Shown here: in pieces, positions 24,177-34,277 of the stretch
How positions within the stretch are numbered: position 1 is the first letter of the stretch
Layout of the letters: every line of letters begins with the position of its first letter
Assembly: GCF_024519315.1 (NCBI RefSeq)
Contig: NZ_JANIIC010000084.1
Span: 1-35,693 of the forward strand
Length of the DNA stretch: 35,693 nt
Source: Streptomyces malaysiensis subsp. samsunensis
Lineage (GTDB): Bacteria; Actinomycetota; Actinomycetes; Streptomycetales; Streptomycetaceae
Direction: 5' to 3'
Made by a program: the position numbers and the translations under genes
The notes under the pieces: model-generated
The model's input: only the letters and a program-made list of their open reading frames with translations
The model's database searches: none
What the model was told of the DNA's origin: nothing

Positions 24177-24439
24177 AATGACTCCGGTTCGATTCGGTGC
24201 CGGTGAGTCAGTGGTGAAAGCGGCTCGCGCCGGATGGCCCACCGCATGTGCTAAAGCATGATCGCTGCGCGGGCGGGGAGCTTTGTACCATCTCGCCTAC
24301 GCCTATGGCATGGGCCAGTATCATTGGGCCAACTTCCGGCAGTCAACAGCCTAGTAACGGGTATCTGAATCTGGCATTCCTTGGCAGCCATAAGACAAGC
24401 GGAACGCTCATGTTCCTGATCGAAGGAGAGTCGACGACC
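24177..24439. promoter_or_regulatory. Divergent promoter region between importer and S9 peptidase
   Basis: These 263 bp separate two divergent genes and must hold both promoters. The stretch 24300-24345 is less GC-rich and carries ATTGGGCCAAC (24324-24334) and GGGCCAGTAT, which loosely resemble the TTGGCCTA sites elsewhere. The ribosome site AAGGAGA (24423-24429) precedes ATG 24440. No confident -35/-10 pair can be named. Confidence 0.45.
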
Positions 24440-26428
24440 ATGCCGTCACCGACACTGACGCCCGAGGACCTCGCAACCATCCGAGTCGTCACAGACCCAC
24501 AGGTCTCCGACGACGGGACGATCCGCGCAGCGGTGGTCCACGCCCCCGCCCCGGCACGGGGAGAGTCGCCGCGCTCGGAGATCCGGGTGGCCCGGGGAGA
24601 TGAGGCGGCCCGCCCGGTGACATCCGGCCCCGGAGTGGACCTCACCCCCCGGATATCGCCCACCGGCCGCCGGCTCGCCTTCGCCTCGGACCGCGAGCGG
24701 CCGGGCCTGTGGCGGCTCTACGCCGTTCCGCTGGACGACACCGGGTCATCCGCCGAGCCGCGGAAGTTCGCCGCCCTGCCCGGGGTCGTCGAGGACATCG
24801 CCTGGGCGGAGGACGAGTCCGCGCTGCTCGTGTGCACCGCCGACGACGGCTCCGATACGGGCAACGCCCGCGGCGGCACCCGGTTCGTACCCGCGGACGA
24901 GGAGGAGGCGCCCTGGACCGTCCGCCGCCCCGCCACCGGGTGGCGGCGGCTGTACCGGGTGGACCTGGCCTCGGGCGCGGCGGTGCAGGTGAGCCCCGAC
25001 GGCTTGACCGTGTGGGAGTTCGGGTGGGCGGGCCACGGCCCGGTCGCTGCGGTGGTGTCGGCCGACCCGGGCGAGAGCGGCTGGTACGACGCCGAGCTGG
25101 CCGTCATGGACATCGAGTCGCGGACCGCACGCACGGTCCATACGCCGACGTATCAGCTGCAGTCGCCCGTGGTGTCGGAGGACGCGCGGACCCTGGCCTT
25201 CATCGAGGCACCGCAGAGCGACCGCGCGCTGCTGGCCGGGGACATCGTCGTCCTGGACCTGGAGACGGGGTCGATCGTGCGGCCGCGCCACGAGGCGGAT
25301 GTCGCGCGGCTGCGGTGGACGCGGGACGGCCGGCTGTTCTGGGTGGGCGTCGCGTCGGTGGAGACCGCCTGCGGGTTTCTACGGCGCGACGCGGACGCCT
25401 GGCGGGTGGACGAGTGCTGGCGGGGGCGGGCCACGCTCGGGCGGGCCTACCAGGTCAGGGCGGACTGCAGCCGCGGCGGCGGCACCATCGTCGCCGTACG
25501 GCAGGGGCACGACCAGCCGCCGGAGCTGCAGGAGCTGAAGGTCCCCGCGGCCGACCGGCCGGACACGGAGCCGTCCGCCGCGGGCTGGCGTCCCCTCACC
25601 GAGGTCAACGCCGCGCTCGCCGGCCGCGCACCGGCACGGGAGACGGTGCACCGCTGGAAGGCCGTCGACGGCACCGAGATCCACGGGCTGCTGCTCCTTC
25701 CCACGGACCGGACAGCCTCGGCGCTGCCGCTCGTCGTCGTCGCGCACGGCGGCCCCACCAACGCCGTCACCTCGATATATGCCCAGGGAGCACACCGCGG
25801 CGACGCGCTGCTGCTGGCCCAGGCCGGCTGCGCCGTGCTGCTGCCGAACCCGCGCGGCTCCATCGGCCGCGGCCGGGAGTTCATGGCCGCGAACATCGGC
25901 GATCTCGGCGGCGGCGACCTCGCGGACCTCGAGGCGGGGGTGGCCTCGCTCGTGGCTACTGGCCTCGTGGACCCGGGCCGGGTGGGGATCACCGGGCTCT
26001 CCTACGGCGGGTTCATGTCCGCCTGGGCGGCCGTGCGCAGCGAGGTGTTCGCCGCGTCGGTGCCCATCTCCGGGCTGATGAACTGGCTGAGCTTCCACAA
26101 CACGTCGAATGTGGGCAGATTCGATGAAATCTTCCTGGACGGCGATCCGTACGACCCGGCCGGGCCCTACCTCGACAGATCGCCGGTCATGTACGTGCGC
26201 GAATGCCGCACGCCGACCCTGCTGCTGCACGGCGACCTCGACCTGGCCTGCCCATTGGGCCAGGCTCAGGAGTTCTACCAGGGGCTGGCCGCCGCCGGGT
26301 GCGAGACCGAGCTGGTCGCCTACAAGGGCGCCGGGCACGGCATGTCGGAGCGGGAGCACGTCATCGACGTGAGCCGGCGGATCATCGGCTGGTTCACCAG
26401 GCACCTTAACCTGGACACCACGCATTAG
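24440..26428 (+). CDS. S9 family serine peptidase
   Basis: This 662-residue protein has a propeller domain (DLTPRISPTGRRLAFASDRE, WTRDGRLFWVGVASVE) and a C-terminal alpha/beta hydrolase domain. Triad: Ser in GLSYGGFMSAW, Asp in HGDLDLACPLG, His in GAGHGMSE. VVAHGGPTNAV forms the oxyanion strand. It belongs to the S9C/acylaminoacyl-peptidase-like branch. No signal peptide. ATG 24440 is chosen because AAGGAGA precedes it by about 10 nt; the frame is open to 24248 without support. It is on the opposite strand from the importer, and the GntR regulator gene follows 138 bp downstream. Confidence 0.92.
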   Translation: MPSPTLTPEDLATIRVVTDPQVSDDGTIRAAVVHAPAPARGESPRSEIRVARGDEAARPVTSGPGVDLTPRISPTGRRLAFASDRERPGLWRLYAVPLDDTGSSAEPRKFAALPGVVEDIAWAEDESALLVCTADDGSDTGNARGGTRFVPADEEEAPWTVRRPATGWRRLYRVDLASGAAVQVSPDGLTVWEFGWAGHGPVAAVVSADPGESGWYDAELAVMDIESRTARTVHTPTYQLQSPVVSEDARTLAFIEAPQSDRALLAGDIVVLDLETGSIVRPRHEADVARLRWTRDGRLFWVGVASVETACGFLRRDADAWRVDECWRGRATLGRAYQVRADCSRGGGTIVAVRQGHDQPPELQELKVPAADRPDTEPSAAGWRPLTEVNAALAGRAPARETVHRWKAVDGTEIHGLLLLPTDRTASALPLVVVAHGGPTNAVTSIYAQGAHRGDALLLAQAGCAVLLPNPRGSIGRGREFMAANIGDLGGGDLADLEAGVASLVATGLVDPGRVGITGLSYGGFMSAWAAVRSEVFAASVPISGLMNWLSFHNTSNVGRFDEIFLDGDPYDPAGPYLDRSPVMYVRECRTPTLLLHGDLDLACPLGQAQEFYQGLAAAGCETELVAYKGAGHGMSEREHVIDVSRRIIGWFTRHLNLDTTH

Positions 26429-26460
26429 GCGTGTGATGCGGACGTTCTGTCCTAGCGATC

Positions 26461-26505
26461 TCGGTCGAATAGCATCGGTCGAATCTGGCCACACCAGTAC
26501 GGTGT
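26461..26505. promoter_or_regulatory. Direct repeats and dyad upstream of the GntR gene
   Basis: Two copies of TCGGTCGAAT (26461-26470, 26475-26484) are followed by the perfect dyad ACACC-AGTAC-GGTGT (26491-26505). The dyad ends 61 nt before the GTG start of the regulator. GntR proteins usually bind short dyads and commonly control their own gene, so this is a likely autoregulatory site. Confidence 0.45.
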
Positions 26506-26566
26506 CAACATGTGACCCGACTCGTTGGCCCAGGGCAGTGTTCCTCGGAGGGAGAGCCGAGCTTTG

Positions 26567-27517
26567 GTGGACAAACTTCAGGTGAGCCGTCACTCCGACG
26601 TGCCCATCTTCCGTCAGATCGTCACCCAGCTGTCATTCATGATCGAGTCCGGCGATCTCGAACCGGGACAAACCCTTCCCAGCGCTCGGCTTCTGGCCGA
26701 CAACATGGACATCAATCGGAACACGGTCGCCCGCGCCTACACGCAGCTCAGCGAACTCGGCCTGGTCGAGAGCCACGGCCGCAGCGGCACGCGGGTGGTG
26801 GGTCCGGGCCCGGCTCAGGAGAATTCACCGGCCCGCGATCAGGCTCGGGCCATCCTGCAGCAGGCGGCCAAAAAGTGCATCGAACTCGGCCTGTCCGCCG
26901 CCGAGATCCAGTCGCTGGCGATGGGTCTGGCGATGCGCGCGGAGGAGGACCTCCTCAAGGTCTCCTTCGTCGAGTGCAACGACGACCGGGCCAAGTACTT
27001 CGCGAACGAACTCGGCGCGCATCTCGGACTGAAGGTCAAACCGCTCGTGCTCGGGGCGTTCGATCCGAAGGAGGAGCAGGCCGACCTCGTCCTCACCACG
27101 TTCTTCCATATGGTCGAGGTTCGCGGGCTGTTCCGGCGACCGCGGACCGAGGTGGTCGCCATCGTCGTCGCGCCGCATGTGCAGACGCTGGTGCAGATCG
27201 CGTCGGTGTCGAAGAAGCGGACGGTCGGCATCTGGTACCGCACCGACGAACAGGCCATCAGCGTCCGGGACTCGCTGGCTCAGGCGGGCATCAAGAACAT
27301 CGAGGTCCTGTACGGCACCGAGGATGAGGACCTCAAGGGCGCGGACCTCGTGGTGATCCCGAACGAGATGCCCGACCTGAAGGCCCGCCTGGAGGGGCGG
27401 GTCCGGGTGATCGAGTTCGGCAATGTGCTGGACGCCGCTTCGATCCGCATGGTGACGGAGGTGGTCAGCGACATGCAGGCCACCAAGCGCGGCGGGGCCC
27501 AGGACACGGCTTCGTAA
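26567..27517 (+). CDS. GntR-family transcriptional regulator with a large C-terminal sensor-like domain
   Basis: This 316-residue regulator has an N-terminal winged helix typical of GntR proteins: PIFRQIVTQLSFMIESGDLE, PGQTLPSARLLADNMDINRN, TVARAYTQLSELGLVESHGR, residues about 10-75. About 220 residues follow, predicted mixed alpha/beta (LVLTTFFHMVEVRGLF, VVAIVVAPHVQTLVQIASV, GADLVVIPNEM), unlike the short YtrA tail, and may form a periplasmic-binding-like ligand domain. GTG 26567 follows GGAGGGAGA; TTG 26564 is an alternative. It is the only regulator in the window, lying between the importer/peptidase block and the mutase block, so it is the natural candidate for their control. The inducer may be a peptide or an acyl-CoA; nothing in the sequence decides. 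Confidence 0.87.
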   Translation: MDKLQVSRHSDVPIFRQIVTQLSFMIESGDLEPGQTLPSARLLADNMDINRNTVARAYTQLSELGLVESHGRSGTRVVGPGPAQENSPARDQARAILQQAAKKCIELGLSAAEIQSLAMGLAMRAEEDLLKVSFVECNDDRAKYFANELGAHLGLKVKPLVLGAFDPKEEQADLVLTTFFHMVEVRGLFRRPRTEVVAIVVAPHVQTLVQIASVSKKRTVGIWYRTDEQAISVRDSLAQAGIKNIEVLYGTEDEDLKGADLVVIPNEMPDLKARLEGRVRVIEFGNVLDAASIRMVTEVVSDMQATKRGGAQDTAS

Positions 27518-27523
27518 CCGCTC

Positions 27524-27538
27524 CGGCGGCGCCCGCCG
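27524..27538. terminator. Possible hairpin between convergent genes
   Basis: CGGCGG-CGC-CCGCCG forms a perfect 6-bp GC stem with a 3-nt loop in the 30 bp between the ends of the GntR gene and the P1 peptidase gene. No T-run follows, as is common in high-GC actinobacteria. It could serve both convergent transcripts. In GC-rich DNA such stems also arise by chance. Confidence 0.35.
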
Positions 27539-27547
27539 CGTACCCGC

Positions 27548-28666
27548 TCAGCCCCCGGCCAGCGCCGCGCCCAGGCGGTGGTGGTCGAGGGCGTGTGCGG
27601 TCAGGCCGTCGCGGCCGATCGTCGTGGCCGCCCCCACCAGGGCGTTCAGGATGGCCTCCTCCGTGCTGTCGATGACGGCGTCGAAGAGCAGGTCGATCAG
27701 CGTGTCGCCGACCATGCGGACAGCGAACTCGTCCGCGGGGGCCGGGCCGAGGCGGACCGGGGGCAGCCCGTCGTTGCCGGTCGCGAAGGCCAGCACCAGG
27801 TCCCCGCTGCCGTTCTCCCCCGTGCCGCCCGTCCGCCCGATCGCCAGGGCGCCGCGCTGGGCCAGCCGCTCGCACTGGTGCGGCAGGAGCGGCGCGTCGG
27901 TGGCGATGAGCACGATGATCGATCCGCTGCCGGCGGCGGGCGGCCGTATCCCCTCGTAGGGGGACGGCACCTCATCGGTGGGAATGCGCTCGCCCACCGG
28001 CACACCGGCCACGCGCAGTCGCTGCCGGCGGCCGTGGTTGGCCTGCACGAGGACGCCGACCGTGTACCGGCCGCCATCGGTCGCCACCACCCGCGAGGCC
28101 GTGCCGATGCCGCCCTTGAACTCGTGGCAGATCATGCCCGTGCCACTGCCGACCGCCCCCTCGGGCACGGGGCCGCCCGCGAGCGCCTCGAAGGCGGCGT
28201 CCACGTGCTCCTGGGTCACGTGCCGGCCGTTGATGTCGCTGAGGATGCCGTCGTAGGTCTCGGCGACGACGGGCAGGTGGAAGTAGAGCTCGCCGTCCCC
28301 GCGCTCGCGGTGCAACCGGGCGACGATCGCATCGCGCACAACGCCGACCGAGTGGGTGTTGGTGAGCCCGATCGGCGTGGTGAGCTGCCCGTTCTCGCGC
28401 ACCCATGCGAGGCCGGTCATCTCCCCGTTGCCGTTCAGGCGGTGCGAGCCGGCGAAGACGGGCGATGCCCACACCCTTGGCCGAGGTTCGACGATCGTCA
28501 CCCCCGTCCGCACCGGCCCCCGCCCGACATCCAGGGGTCCGGCGCCGGAAACGAGCGTGCAGTGCCCCACCCGGACGCCGACGACGTCGGTGATCGCATT
28601 GTGCGGCCCGGTCGGCAGCTCGCCGATGGTGATCCCCAGGTCGCGGGACCTCACTTTGGCGGTCAC
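27548..28666 (-). CDS. P1 (S58, DmpA-like) self-cleaving aminopeptidase
   Basis: This 372-residue member of the DmpA/BapA family is an Ntn-hydrolase-like group that cuts itself before a Ser and then removes N-terminal residues. Family members act on D-Ala, L-residues or, for BapA, beta-amino acids. Seen: the opening ITDVVGVRVGHCTL, GLTNTHSVGVVRDAI, and the self-cleavage site in AGSGSIIVLIATDAPLLPH (Gly248/Ser249), then LAFATGN near the end. GTG 28666 is preceded by AGGAGGG. No signal peptide. It lies 94 bp downstream of the mutase small subunit gene on the same strand and may be the last gene of that operon. Whether it prefers beta- or alpha-residues cannot be read directly. Confidence 0.92.
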   Translation of the reverse strand: MTAKVRSRDLGITIGELPTGPHNAITDVVGVRVGHCTLVSGAGPLDVGRGPVRTGVTIVEPRPRVWASPVFAGSHRLNGNGEMTGLAWVRENGQLTTPIGLTNTHSVGVVRDAIVARLHRERGDGELYFHLPVVAETYDGILSDINGRHVTQEHVDAAFEALAGGPVPEGAVGSGTGMICHEFKGGIGTASRVVATDGGRYTVGVLVQANHGRRQRLRVAGVPVGERIPTDEVPSPYEGIRPPAAGSGSIIVLIATDAPLLPHQCERLAQRGALAIGRTGGTGENGSGDLVLAFATGNDGLPPVRLGPAPADEFAVRMVGDTLIDLLFDAVIDSTEEAILNALVGAATTIGRDGLTAHALDHHRLGAALAGG

Positions 28667-28760
28667 GGATGGACCCTCCTGTCTGCGAGCCTCGTTGCGG
28701 GGTTGGTGGTCGGATGCCGGTGAGAGCCGGGGTGACGGCCCGTGGTCACCGGCTGCTCCC

Positions 28761-29189
28761 TCATGCCGATCCCACGCGGCGCGCGTTGGCCTTGATGTAA
28801 TCGACCAACTCGCCCGTCGGGGTGCCCGGCCCGAAGACCGCGTGGACGCCGTAGTCGTTGAGGGCCTCGGCGTCCTCGGGCGGGACCGTGCCGCCGACGA
28901 TGAAGAGGACGTCCGCACGGTCGTTGGCGCGCAGCAACTCGCCGAGCTCCTTGGCGTACTCCAGGTGCGCGCCGGAGAGGCTGGAGAGCCCGAGTACGTC
29001 CGCGTCCTCCTGGACCACCGCGCGCAGGATCGACTCCGGCGTCTGGTAGATGCCGGTGTATACGACCTCCATGCCGGAGTCCCTGAGGGCCCGGGCGACG
29101 ACCTTGGCGCCGCGGTCGTGGCCGTCGAGGCCCGGCTTGGCGACGACGACCTTGAGCGGCGCCTCCGGCCGCTCTGCTCCTGCAGTCAT
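28761..29189 (-). CDS. B12-binding small subunit of an acyl-CoA mutase
   Basis: This 142-residue cobalamin-binding domain carries the base-off/His-on motif DGHDRG (Asp22-x-His24-x-x-Gly27), plus GLSSLSGAHLEY and IVGGTVPPEDAEAL, where the B12 tail sits. Length and sequence match the separate small subunits of isobutyryl-CoA and 2-hydroxyisobutyryl-CoA mutases, not the fused C-terminus of methylmalonyl-CoA mutase. It starts 18 nt after the large subunit stop, with GGAAGGGAAG in the gap. It would complete the adenosylcobalamin-dependent mutase. Confidence 0.93.
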   Translation of the reverse strand: MTAGAERPEAPLKVVVAKPGLDGHDRGAKVVARALRDSGMEVVYTGIYQTPESILRAVVQEDADVLGLSSLSGAHLEYAKELGELLRANDRADVLFIVGGTVPPEDAEALNDYGVHAVFGPGTPTGELVDYIKANARRVGSA

Positions 29190-29207
29190 GCTGTGCTTCC
29201 CTTCCGG

Positions 29208-30883
<1,676 letters not shown>

Positions 30884-30896
<13 letters not shown>

Positions 30897-31777
30897 CGGA
30901 CCGCCGCCTCCTTAAGTATCCGGTTCACGGCGTTGTGCATGCTGTCCTGCGGCTCCAGGTCCATGGTGGCGGCGCAGTCCGCCACCCACGCCTCGGCCAC
31001 GAGCGAGGCGTCCGAGCTCCATTTGTGCAGCCGCAGCTCCTGGAGCCGGTCCCCCTCGGTCAGGTCCTGCCAGCGCTTCTGCAGGCCGACGCGGAGCTCG
31101 TCGACGCCCTGGCCCTCGGTCGCCACGGTCTGGTAGACGGCGTTCGCCCGGCCTGCGGCCAGCCGCAGATGCCGCGTGGTCTCCCGCACTCCCGGCCGGT
31201 CGGCCATGTTCACCACGAAGGCGTCGGCGACCTCCATCAGGCCGGCCTTGATGCTCTGTACCGCGTCGCCCAGCCCGGGAACGGTGACGAGCAGCACGGT
31301 GTCGGCGACCTCGACGATCGCCACCTCGGTCTGCCCAGCCCCCACGGTCTCGATGAGGACGATGTCGAACAGGCCGGAGAGCTCCAGCAGTCGCGCGATG
31401 TTCCGGGTCGCTCCGGCCACCGCCCCGTGCGAGCCCCGGCTCGCCAGGCTGCGCACGAACACCTCCGGCCGACCGCTGAGATGCGTCTCCATCCGCAGCC
31501 GGTCGCCGAGCACCGCGCCCCCGGTGAGCGGGCTGGACGGGTCGATGGCGAGGACGGCGACGCGTTGTCCGGCGTCCGCGCAGGACTCGATCAGCCGCCC
31601 GGTGAGCGTGCTCTTGCCGGCTCCCGGCGGTCCCGTGACCCCGACGATGTGGCAGGGCCGCGGCGCCCGCGGCACACTCACCTCCCAGGGCGGGCTGTTC
31701 TCCACGAGCGAGACGGCGCGGGCCAGCGGACCCCACAGGCCCTGCCGCCCCTTCGCGACCACGGCATCGATCTGCAT
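30884..31777 (-). CDS. MeaB-type GTPase chaperone of the mutase
   Basis: This 297-residue G-protein of the MeaB/ArgK family protects and reloads B12 mutases. Seen: P-loop VTGPPGAGKSTLTGRLIE, DPSSPLTGGAVLGDRLRM (switch region), and IETVGAGQTEV. The G4 motif reads NMAD instead of the usual NKxD, so guanine recognition may be altered. I take ATG 31777; TTG 31795 is an in-frame alternative that would overlap the ligase end by 17 nt. The mutase large subunit gene follows directly, which assigns this chaperone to that mutase and not to a housekeeping methylmalonyl-CoA mutase elsewhere. Confidence 0.9.
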
Positions 31778-31778
31778 C

Positions 31779-33296
31779 TCATCGAACTCGAACAAGGCGG
31801 ATCTTCCCGTCGGTGATCATCTTGCGCACTGCGTCCTTGGCGGCTTTGCCGATGCCGGTGGTGGGAAGGCTGTCGATCAGCCCGGCGCCGGTGGGCCTCT
31901 TGTAGCCGGCCAGCCGGGACCGGCAGTGGTCCAGCAGCTCGTCGGCGGTGACGGTCCGCCCCGGCCGCGGCACGGCCACCACGACGGGCGTCTCTCCCCA
32001 CCGCTCGCTGCGGACCCCCACGACCACGACCCGCTCGACCGCCGGATGCCGCGCGGCGACCGCCTCGATCTCGGCGGGGGCGATGTTGATACCGCCGGAG
32101 ATGATGACGTCCTTGCTCCGCCCGGTCAGAAAGACCAGCCCACGCTCGTCGATCTGTCCGAGGTCCCCGGTCCGCATCGAACCGTCCGGAGCCAGCGCGG
32201 CCTTCGTCGCGGCCGCGTCCTCGTGGTATCCCCGCATCCGCCCCGGCCCGGAGGCGAGCAGCTCCCCGCCACCGAGACTCGCCGTCGACCCGTCCGCCCG
32301 CTCGACGGTCAGCGCCGTGGTGGGGAACGCCCGTCCCACTGTGGCGGGTTCGGTGCGCAACACGTGATGCGGCGCCGCCGTCAGCGTCAAGACCTCGGTC
32401 ATCCCGTAGAACTGGTTCATCTCCACCCCCGGCAGCTCCTCCCACCAGCGCTGCAACAGCGGTACGGGCATGGCCTCCGAGGCGAAGGTCACCCAGCTGA
32501 GATGGGCGAGCTTGCTCAGCGGCGCGTGCTCGATGAGCCGGCTCAGGATGGTCGGCACCGCATCGAAGGTGGTGGCCCGGGTGCAGGCGTCCGCGACACG
32601 CTCGACGTCGAAGCCGGGCAGTATCTCCAGGGAGCCGCCGCTGCACAGCATCGGCAGCACCTGTTCGGGTATGCAGGCGTACAGCGGCAGGAAGACGACG
32701 CCGCGCTCGTCCGGCCCGTACGGAAAGACCGATGCGAGCTGCAGCGCGCCGTGCAGCATCGTGCCCTGGCTGTGCACAACGCTTTTCGGTCGCCCAGTTG
32801 TACCGCTGGTCGGCATGATGGCGCAGGGCGAACTGGTACCGACGGAGGGCAGCCGGCCCTTCGCGATGGCGTCCGGTGCGGCCGCCATCGGCAGCACCGG
32901 CAGGGCCTTGGCGAGTTCGTCCCGTACGACTGCGTCCACCTGGCCGACGAACACGGCGCGGGCGCCGACCCAGGCGAGCTGCTCCTTGACCGCGGCGGCG
33001 TCCAGGAGATGGCTGACGGTCACGGCCGCGCCGGCGGCACGCAGGATCCCGAAGTAGTTCGCGACGTAGTCGAGTTCGTTGGCGCCGATGAGGCCGACGG
33101 CCTGCCCGGGGCGCAGCCCCAGAGCGAGCAGCCGGCGGGCCACGGCTCCGGCGCGGTCCCAGAGCTGTTGGTACGTCCACACGGTGCGCTCGTGGACAAG
33201 CGCGGGTCTCCGGGGGTGGGCGCGGACGACCGCGCCGATCCAGGTGATGAGTGAGTTCGCGGGGCCGGCCACGTCAGGCAGTCCCGGATGCCGCAT
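31779..33296 (-). CDS. Acyl-CoA ligase (AMP-forming) of the mutase operon
   Basis: This 505-residue adenylate-forming ligase has MPTSGTTGRPKSVVHSQGT (161-179), NQFYGMTEVLTLT, SMRTGDLGQIDERGLVFLTG, DVIISGGINIAPAEIE, and the catalytic Lys in PTTGIGKAAKDAVRK. It would activate the free acid that the ammonia-lyase-like and mutase proteins then handle as CoA thioesters. It is only distantly like the ligase at 3224-4831. ATG 33296 (GGAG just upstream) overlaps the end of the hotdog gene by 23 nt; a GTG near 33272 is possible. Substrate unknown; the neighbours suggest a beta-amino or hydroxy acid. Confidence 0.9.
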   Translation of the reverse strand: MRHPGLPDVAGPANSLITWIGAVVRAHPRRPALVHERTVWTYQQLWDRAGAVARRLLALGLRPGQAVGLIGANELDYVANYFGILRAAGAAVTVSHLLDAAAVKEQLAWVGARAVFVGQVDAVVRDELAKALPVLPMAAAPDAIAKGRLPSVGTSSPCAIMPTSGTTGRPKSVVHSQGTMLHGALQLASVFPYGPDERGVVFLPLYACIPEQVLPMLCSGGSLEILPGFDVERVADACTRATTFDAVPTILSRLIEHAPLSKLAHLSWVTFASEAMPVPLLQRWWEELPGVEMNQFYGMTEVLTLTAAPHHVLRTEPATVGRAFPTTALTVERADGSTASLGGGELLASGPGRMRGYHEDAAATKAALAPDGSMRTGDLGQIDERGLVFLTGRSKDVIISGGINIAPAEIEAVAARHPAVERVVVVGVRSERWGETPVVVAVPRPGRTVTADELLDHCRSRLAGYKRPTGAGLIDSLPTTGIGKAAKDAVRKMITDGKIRLVRVR

Positions 33297-33720
33297 GAGC
33301 TCCAGTCGCCGCGTCAGGGGCCGGGGTCGAAGGCGTGTCGAGGGTGCGCACCACGATGGTGGCGATCGCGGTGGCGGCGAGCACGGGCTCGGGCAGGTGG
33401 ATCCGCGCGCCCCTGTCGTCGACGCCGAGGACCTTGTAGATCCGGGCCTCGATCCGGCGGCTGCGCCGCCCCGACTCGACCACCCGGGCGACTCCCTCGA
33501 CGAAGTCCCCGACCCGCAGCGGGGCGGTGAACTGCACCGACTCGTAGGCGGCGCACAGACCTTCGTCACCGCCCTCACGCAGGGCAAGTTCGGTTTCAAG
33601 ATCGGCGAAGATCTCCATGGCCTTTGAGCCGGGAACCAGACCACCCGCATACCGGGCGTCACTGGGCGCGAGCCGGAGCCGGATCATCACTTCGTCATCA
33701 GCGGACCGCAGGTCGAACAT
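33274..33720 (-). CDS. Hotdog-fold protein resembling beta-aminoacyl-CoA ammonia-lyases
   Basis: This 148-residue hotdog protein has MIRLRLAPSDARYAGGLVPG, FADLETEL, GGDEGLCAAYESVQFTAPL and VGDFVEG. It resembles beta-alanyl-CoA ammonia-lyase and 3-aminobutyryl-CoA ammonia-lyase (Kal), which release ammonia to give 2-enoyl-CoA. From memory those enzymes read (I/V)EF where this one has VQF; if that Glu is catalytic, this protein would need another base, and a thioesterase or hydratase becomes the alternative. ATG 33720 is the operon's first start. About 20 C-terminal residues (TPSTPAPDAATGAHAASG) are low-complexity. The family link is by motif order only and needs a profile search. Confidence 0.72.
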   Translation of the reverse strand: MFDLRSADDEVMIRLRLAPSDARYAGGLVPGSKAMEIFADLETELALREGGDEGLCAAYESVQFTAPLRVGDFVEGVARVVESGRRSRRIEARIYKVLGVDDRGARIHLPEPVLAATAIATIVVRTLDTPSTPAPDAATGAHAASGTA

Positions 33721-33787
33721 GCAGCTACCCCTCTCCGCGCGGCGAGCGAACGCGTCACAGGAGAGAGTAGAGCATGTAGCACTATCT

Positions 33788-33830
33788 CGTTAGGTTCTAA
33801 TGGCCGACTTTTTGGCCTAAGAGATCCTGG
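33788..33830. promoter_or_regulatory. Candidate operator/promoter of the mutase operon
   Basis: The 60-nt AT-richer stretch upstream of ATG 33720 contains CGTTAGGTT (33788-33796), TAATGGCC and TTGGCCTA (33812-33819). The octamer also occurs at 4853-4860 and, inverted, at 14725-14732. CGTTAG (minus strand) and TATTGG appear in the same order near the 4853 site, so the shared signal may be longer than the octamer. No -10/-35 pair can be fixed. Confidence 0.4.
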
Positions 33831-33849
33831 CAAAGGTGTTGCACATGCC

Positions 33850-34243
33850 GATGGGTGGTCAGGCAGGTGGCAGGGCCTGGGAAGACCGGCGAACAGGAGT
33901 CGCTGCCGCAGGAGCTGCATGACCAAGCCTTCGGCCTGCTCAGCTCGGGCATCATGACGCTCCAGAGGGGGCTCCGGTCGCGCTCGGCGCGGCAGCCGGA
34001 GCCGCGAACATGGCCGCCGGCATACCGTGGCAGGACTTCCCACCCTGGCCACCGCCGCCTGGCTGGCGACCTTCCACAGCCGCTTCCCGGCCGCCGTCAG
34101 CACAGGATGGCGATCAAGGACTACCTCGGCCGAGCGGTCACCCCGCCGGCTTGGCGTGAGGGGTATCGGCCCCCGGCTTGCCCGTCGGGCGCGCAATGCC
34201 CATGTCGACCGAGATCATCACGTTCGCCACCCAACTCATAACG
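33850..34243. other. Region without a convincing gene
   Basis: About 400 bp lie between the mutase-operon promoter and the IS3 element. Open frames exist on both strands (33855-34241 plus; 33687-34196 minus), but neither has a ribosome site or recognisable motifs. One plus-strand frame near 34010-34050 reads AAGIPWQDFPPW, faintly like IS5-type transposase N-terminal parts, so a decayed insertion is possible. Confidence 0.5.
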
Positions 34244-34246
34244 ATC

Positions 34247-34259
34247 TGAGGTTCCCCCG
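34247..34259. repeat. IS3 element left-end inverted repeat
   Basis: TGAGGTTCCCCCG, exact complement of 35566-35578. It is the end next to the orfB stop and is preceded by the target duplication ATC. Confidence 0.85.
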
Positions 34260-34277
34260 CTGCGCGGGTGTGGCTGA

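Noticed and set aside
33687..34196. A 169-codon minus-strand frame overlapping the start of the hotdog gene
   Set aside because: It crosses the probable promoter of the mutase operon, has no motif, and resembles antisense noise.
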